From positions 62,001 to 126,000 of the forward strand of contig NC_016475.1 in assembly GCF_000226095.1 (NCBI RefSeq): a stretch of 64,000 bases of DNA, written 5' to 3'. A program made the translations under genes and the position numbers. Shown here one piece after another: positions 61,221-64,000 of the stretch. The stretch is from Thermothelomyces thermophilus ATCC 42464 (taxonomy: Eukaryota; Ascomycota; Sordariomycetes; Sordariales; Chaetomiaceae). The notes beneath the pieces were generated by a model. The model had not been told where the DNA came from. It ran no database searches and saw only the letters and a list, made by a program, of their open reading frames with translations. Position 1 is the stretch's first letter, and every line of letters starts with the position of its first letter.

Positions 61221-61817
61221 AGGCACTAGCTCGGACAAAACGGCCAAGTTAGCCTCCGACAAATCTAGGCCTAAAGAGGACTAGTCAAACAGGACGTTAG
61301 TACCCTAGGACTATACGTTACTAATGACACGTGCCTTAGAATCCTGTACCCTCTGTTCTTCTGCCTCTATTTCCTCTAGAGACTATATGCCTTAACGAAA
61401 TAGCTTAGAACCCTGCTCCTTTAAGAAACGTTTCTAGCGATAAAGATAAGCTAATTGACTAACAGCCATCTAAAGTTGAGTTTGAAGAACGAAAAGGGCC
61501 TCTTTAGCATTAGCCTCTTCTTATTCTATATGTTTTTATTTAGATATAATCTTTATTACTATAAAAGATTAGCTATAAACATCAAGGCAATAACTAGGCT
61601 ATAAATAAGCAGATGCTACGTCGGAACTATTATAAAAACGACCCCAATATATACACTCGCTATAGCGAGAAGAGCCTAATACTATATAATAAGCCAAGTT
61701 CCGCTTAAAACACTACGAACATAGTATAACGTCTATGCCAGAAGAGTCAATAAAAGAAGCAAGTATAGCACGTTATTAGGATTTCAAAGATTGGCATTTA
61801 GAGATACGATCTGCCAT
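61170..61817 (-). pseudogene. Gypsy-D antisense accessory ORF
   Basis: Minus-strand frame from ATG at 61,817. Cys cluster in the first third (CS*C, then a SxxC motif after mutation), followed by a Gln/Leu-rich coiled-coil region with KRFLKEQGSKLF and a SLEEIEAEEQ stretch. Ends against pol. Same architecture as the other antisense ORFs, different sequence. Confidence 0.6.
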
Positions 61818-61943
61818 CTTATTAGCCACTAGTAGTATAGAAAAAGGGAAAAATTACAAGGTATATATAGAAAAGGATATTAGCGCTATTTGAAACGACC
61901 TAAAGAGGGCTTTTAGGTCAAAAGCCTTAGAGGGAAGGCATCA

Positions 61944-62369
61944 TATCATAGAAATATATATACAGCTGCTGCCTAGGCCACCGACACAAACAGGCTAATC
62001 AAGCCAAAGAATGATAGACTAATCAGGATAGGATCACACTTAGCAAGAAACGATCCCAGCAGAGGATCACTAGCTCACGACGTGAGCCAGGTAAGCCAGT
62101 ACGGAGGATCACCACGACCGCTAGTGATCCCAGGATTATATATATATGTAGATAGTCACTCGTTATAGTGGACTCTAGGAGTTTACTAGTGGTAACAATC
62201 ACAATCACAGTACTTATACTAAGCACTGCCGACTACTGTAAGAGATAACTCTAGTGTTGTTGTGAACCCTTTGGCTTTACCGAATCCCTTAGATGACCTG
62301 CCTGCTTGTCCCGCTTTACCTACCTCCGTCTGGACCCTTTTAGAAGAAGTCTGAGTTAGGTTCGTCACA
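61944..62369 (+). repeat. Gypsy-D 3' LTR
   Basis: 426 bp, pair of 54825-55250; first bases TATCATAG through transitions. Preceded by purine-rich AGAGGGAAGG and CATCA. Confidence 0.92.
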
Positions 62370-62374
62370 CTAGT

Positions 62375-62854
62375 ATTATAGCTATCCTATCTACTTATTA
62401 ATATCTATAATATATATAATATCTTTATAAAAGGAGTCTTATAATTATATAAATTTAGCTATAATAGTTATATTAAAAGATATTAAATCTATAGATATTA
62501 AAGGTAATAATCCTTCTAAGAGTTACTCCTAGGAGGCTAGAATAAGGTTATCTCTAGCTTATTTATAGGTTAGGCATTATAGAACTTCTAGATCTAGCTT
62601 ATAGTTACTATTAAGGTTAATAAATCCCTATATACTAGTAAATTTAGCCTATAACTATAGTTTAATATACTACAAGTTCCAGGAACTAAGCCCTATAAGG
62701 CATATAGAAGTCTTAACTAGGATCTTAGATATAATAGATAGATATATCGTCAAAAGCGTATTAAAGCAAGGTAAGAGAGTTCGTAATAGAAGAAGCTACT
62801 ACTAATATTAAAGATACGTCAGTAGAAGAGTAGTCAAGGCGCCGGGCTTATAAC
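62375..62854 (-). pseudogene. Copia leader and gag 5' part
   Basis: Minus-strand region between the Copia 5' LTR and the Gypsy-D insertion. AT-rich with stops; presumably primer-binding site, leader and gag N-terminus. No recognisable domain. Confidence 0.45.
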
Positions 62855-63066
62855 TACCGAATGTAGTGATGAGCTTCCGGGAGCGTTAAAAGCAGTCTAT
62901 AGTAGGTGGCTATACGAAGGAAAAGAGTGCCTTGTTAAAACTATCTATAAAGGAGACAAAAAGAGTGGTATTTATAGACAAAGGGACTGGCCAATGCGTT
63001 GAACAGCCTTATACAGCTGTGGCAAACGCGTGGCTAATGCGTTTGGAAGCTCCACAGCTTCCGACA
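62855..63066 (-). repeat. Copia 5' LTR (right)
   Basis: 212 bp, direct repeat of 13063-13274, less mutated than the left copy. Followed by TSD AGCTT (63067-63071). Confidence 0.9.
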
Positions 63067-63071
63067 AGCTT

Positions 63072-63369
63072 CGATCTAGGCCTACTCCGTATCCGTAGTG
63101 CTCCGGGAATAAGGTAGAGAGGCGTAATCATACCACTCCCAGTTAGACCTGGCCGTTCTTATTGCATTGGGGGGCCAACAACGGCTATATTGTATGTTGG
63201 ATTAGTCAAAAGGCGTTACGATTGGACATATAACAACTTTATGTTCGCCCGCGACGCGCTTCAAGAGTGCCGTCGTGTCGGTTGCTTTGACTCCTTGAGC
63301 ACCGGCATCTATTCCTACAAACATCCATACCCGAGATAATTGATTACTTTCGTTGCTGGAAACATCAAC
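63072..63369. other. Host spacer, promoter of the hemerythrin-like gene
   Basis: Non-mutated host DNA between the Copia LTR and the ATG at 63,370. Includes a TATATTG-like word near 63,187. The retrotransposon nest thus ends about 300 bp ahead of this gene. Confidence 0.5.
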
Positions 63370-64000
63370 ATGGCCCCGGTCTACGCAGATCATCCCTTCG
63401 CGCTCATTCCGACTCCCGGCTTCCTCGCCAGGAGCAGGAACGAAGAAGTATAACTTCATCCCTTTGGTCTTTTGTCTAGGTATGCTCGGAACTTACATGT
63501 CTCCCAGCCAGACATGTTCGACAGGGTCGCCTCGGAAATGGCCCTTGTGCACAACGTCATCATCCGCGGGCTGAACTCCATCTACCTCCAGGCGCCGTAC
63601 ATCCGGCCGGAGGACGAAAAGGCCGTTTTGCCATTACGTATCGAGCTGGTGCCAGTTCCTGGACGTCCACCACGGCAACAAGGAGGAGTTCTTCTTCCCT
63701 TTCGCGGAGGAGATGACCGGGGTCAAGGGCATCATGGACGCCAACATCGAGCAGCACAAGGCGTTCCACGACGGCGTTGAGGAGCTCGAGGCCTACGTCG
63801 GAGCGGTGCTCGCTGACGAGGACAAGTACGACGGAAGCAAGGTGGTGGGCACAATCGACAGGTTCGGAACGGTCCTGATGCAGCATCTCACCGACGAGGT
63901 CGCCTCCATTCTCAGCCTCCGTCCGTACGGCGACAAGCTGGCCGGATTGCCCAAGCTCCTTGACGAGGAGGGAGGCAAATCCATGGTATGCGAGTTCCAG
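63370..64000 (+). CDS. Hemerythrin-like (HHE) protein, 5' part, with a frameshift
   Basis: Exon 1 63370-63447 (26 codons), intron 63448-63507 (GTATAA..CCCAG, phase 0), exon 2 from 63,508. The protein shows the HHE-domain helices: MALVHNVIIRGLNS, FLDVHHGNKEEFFFPF, EQHKAFHDGVEELEAY and LMQHLTDEVASI, that is His/Glu ligands typical of a di-iron four-helix bundle (O2 or iron binding by family knowledge). The frame breaks near 63,625: AAGGCC is followed by an extra G before TTTTGCCATTAC, after which the family sequence goes on one frame over. So either an indel error or a young pseudogene. The gene leaves the window at 64,000; GTATGC at 63,986 may be the next intron donor. Confidence 0.8.

Larger units (their letters stand above)
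54825..62369 (+). mobile_element. Gypsy-D chromovirus, full length (7,545 bp)
   Basis: LTRs of 426 bp (54825-55250, 61944-62369); perfect TSD CTAGT (54820-54824, 62370-62374). Inserted in the Copia gag region, plus orientation, uninterrupted. Relatively lightly mutated (an open frame of 112 codons remains at 60,596-60,934), but the RT box reads YLNN instead of YLDD, so it is catalytically dead. Confidence 0.93.
13063..63066 (-). mobile_element. Outer Ty1/Copia retrotransposon, split by nested insertions
   Basis: Bounded by two direct 212-bp LTRs (13063-13274 and 62855-63066) starting TGCC/TACC and ending CCGACA, flanked by a perfect 5-bp TSD AGCTT (13058-13062, 63067-63071). Orientation is minus: a polypurine tract (AGGGGGTA on the minus strand) abuts the left LTR, and protease, integrase, reverse transcriptase and RNase H follow in Copia order from right to left. 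Removing Gypsy-B, the LINE and Gypsy-D with their TSDs leaves about 6.9 kb, a normal to long Copia size. LTR differences that I compared by eye (about 17 of 212) are all transitions. Every reading frame is broken by TAG/TAA stops, so the element is dead. It is the founder of the nest. Confidence 0.9.

Noticed and set aside
13063-63066. Possible centromere
   Set aside because: AT-rich RIP-mutated DNA is typical of some fungal centromeres, but this 50 kb is accounted for by one retrotransposon nest bounded by a TSD, with normal genes on both sides.
13063-63066. CRISPR-like or tandem-repeat array
   Set aside because: No short regularly spaced repeats; the repeated words are LTR and gag-pol copies.
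62932-63117. 61-codon ORF in the right Copia LTR
   Set aside because: Lies inside the LTR and crosses its end into host DNA; chance frame.

Overview
The window looks like nuclear DNA of a filamentous ascomycete. It has short introns with GT..AG ends and a TACTAAC branch point, GC-rich genes, a tRNA-Ala with an intron, and a large AT-rich block of retrotransposons scarred by what looks like repeat-induced point mutation (RIP: C-to-T and G-to-A, with CAG/CAA/TGG turned into stops). A Sordariomycete is my best guess; this is inference.

Layout. (1) 1-13,062 is host DNA: a RUS/DUF647 family gene (minus, 2 exons), mevalonate diphosphate decarboxylase MVD1 (minus, 2 exons), an intron-containing tRNA-Ala(AGC), a five-exon ENA-type sodium/potassium-efflux P-type ATPase (plus), a doubtful tRNA-like sequence, and gene-poor spacers. 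(2) 13,063-63,066 is one retrotransposon nest of about 50 kb. (3) 63,072-64,000 is host DNA again: the 5' part of a hemerythrin-like gene with an apparent frameshift.

The nest can be peeled apart by eye because nearly every insertion keeps its target-site duplication (TSD). The outer element is a Ty1/Copia element (minus; 212-bp LTRs; TSD AGCTT) of only about 6.9 kb of its own sequence. Three elements inserted into it: Gypsy-B (14,241-37,457, minus, TSD CTATA), a Tad1-like LINE (37,771-50,049, minus, 13-bp TSD) and Gypsy-D (54,825-62,369, plus, TSD CTAGT). Gypsy-B was itself hit by a solo LTR of type C (TSD CGTTC) and two Gypsy-A copies (TSDs CCTAC/CCTAT and AAACT). The LINE was hit by Gypsy-C (39,083-46,610, minus, TSD TATAG).

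Main discovery. The five Gypsy copies share the same gag-pol (with a C-terminal GPY/F module and a chromodomain-like tail, so chromoviruses) and the same R-U5 half of the LTR. They fall into four types that differ sharply in one contiguous block: an antisense ORF between the end of pol and the 3' LTR, followed by U3. The antisense ORFs code for different but related proteins with an N-terminal cysteine-rich part and a C-terminal coiled coil. The elements therefore look modular, with a swappable [antisense gene + U3 promoter] cassette on a constant gag-pol backbone. The outer Copia also carries an antisense reading frame at the same place (between pol and the 3' LTR). All transposon genes are mutated relics; functions given to the accessory genes are inference.
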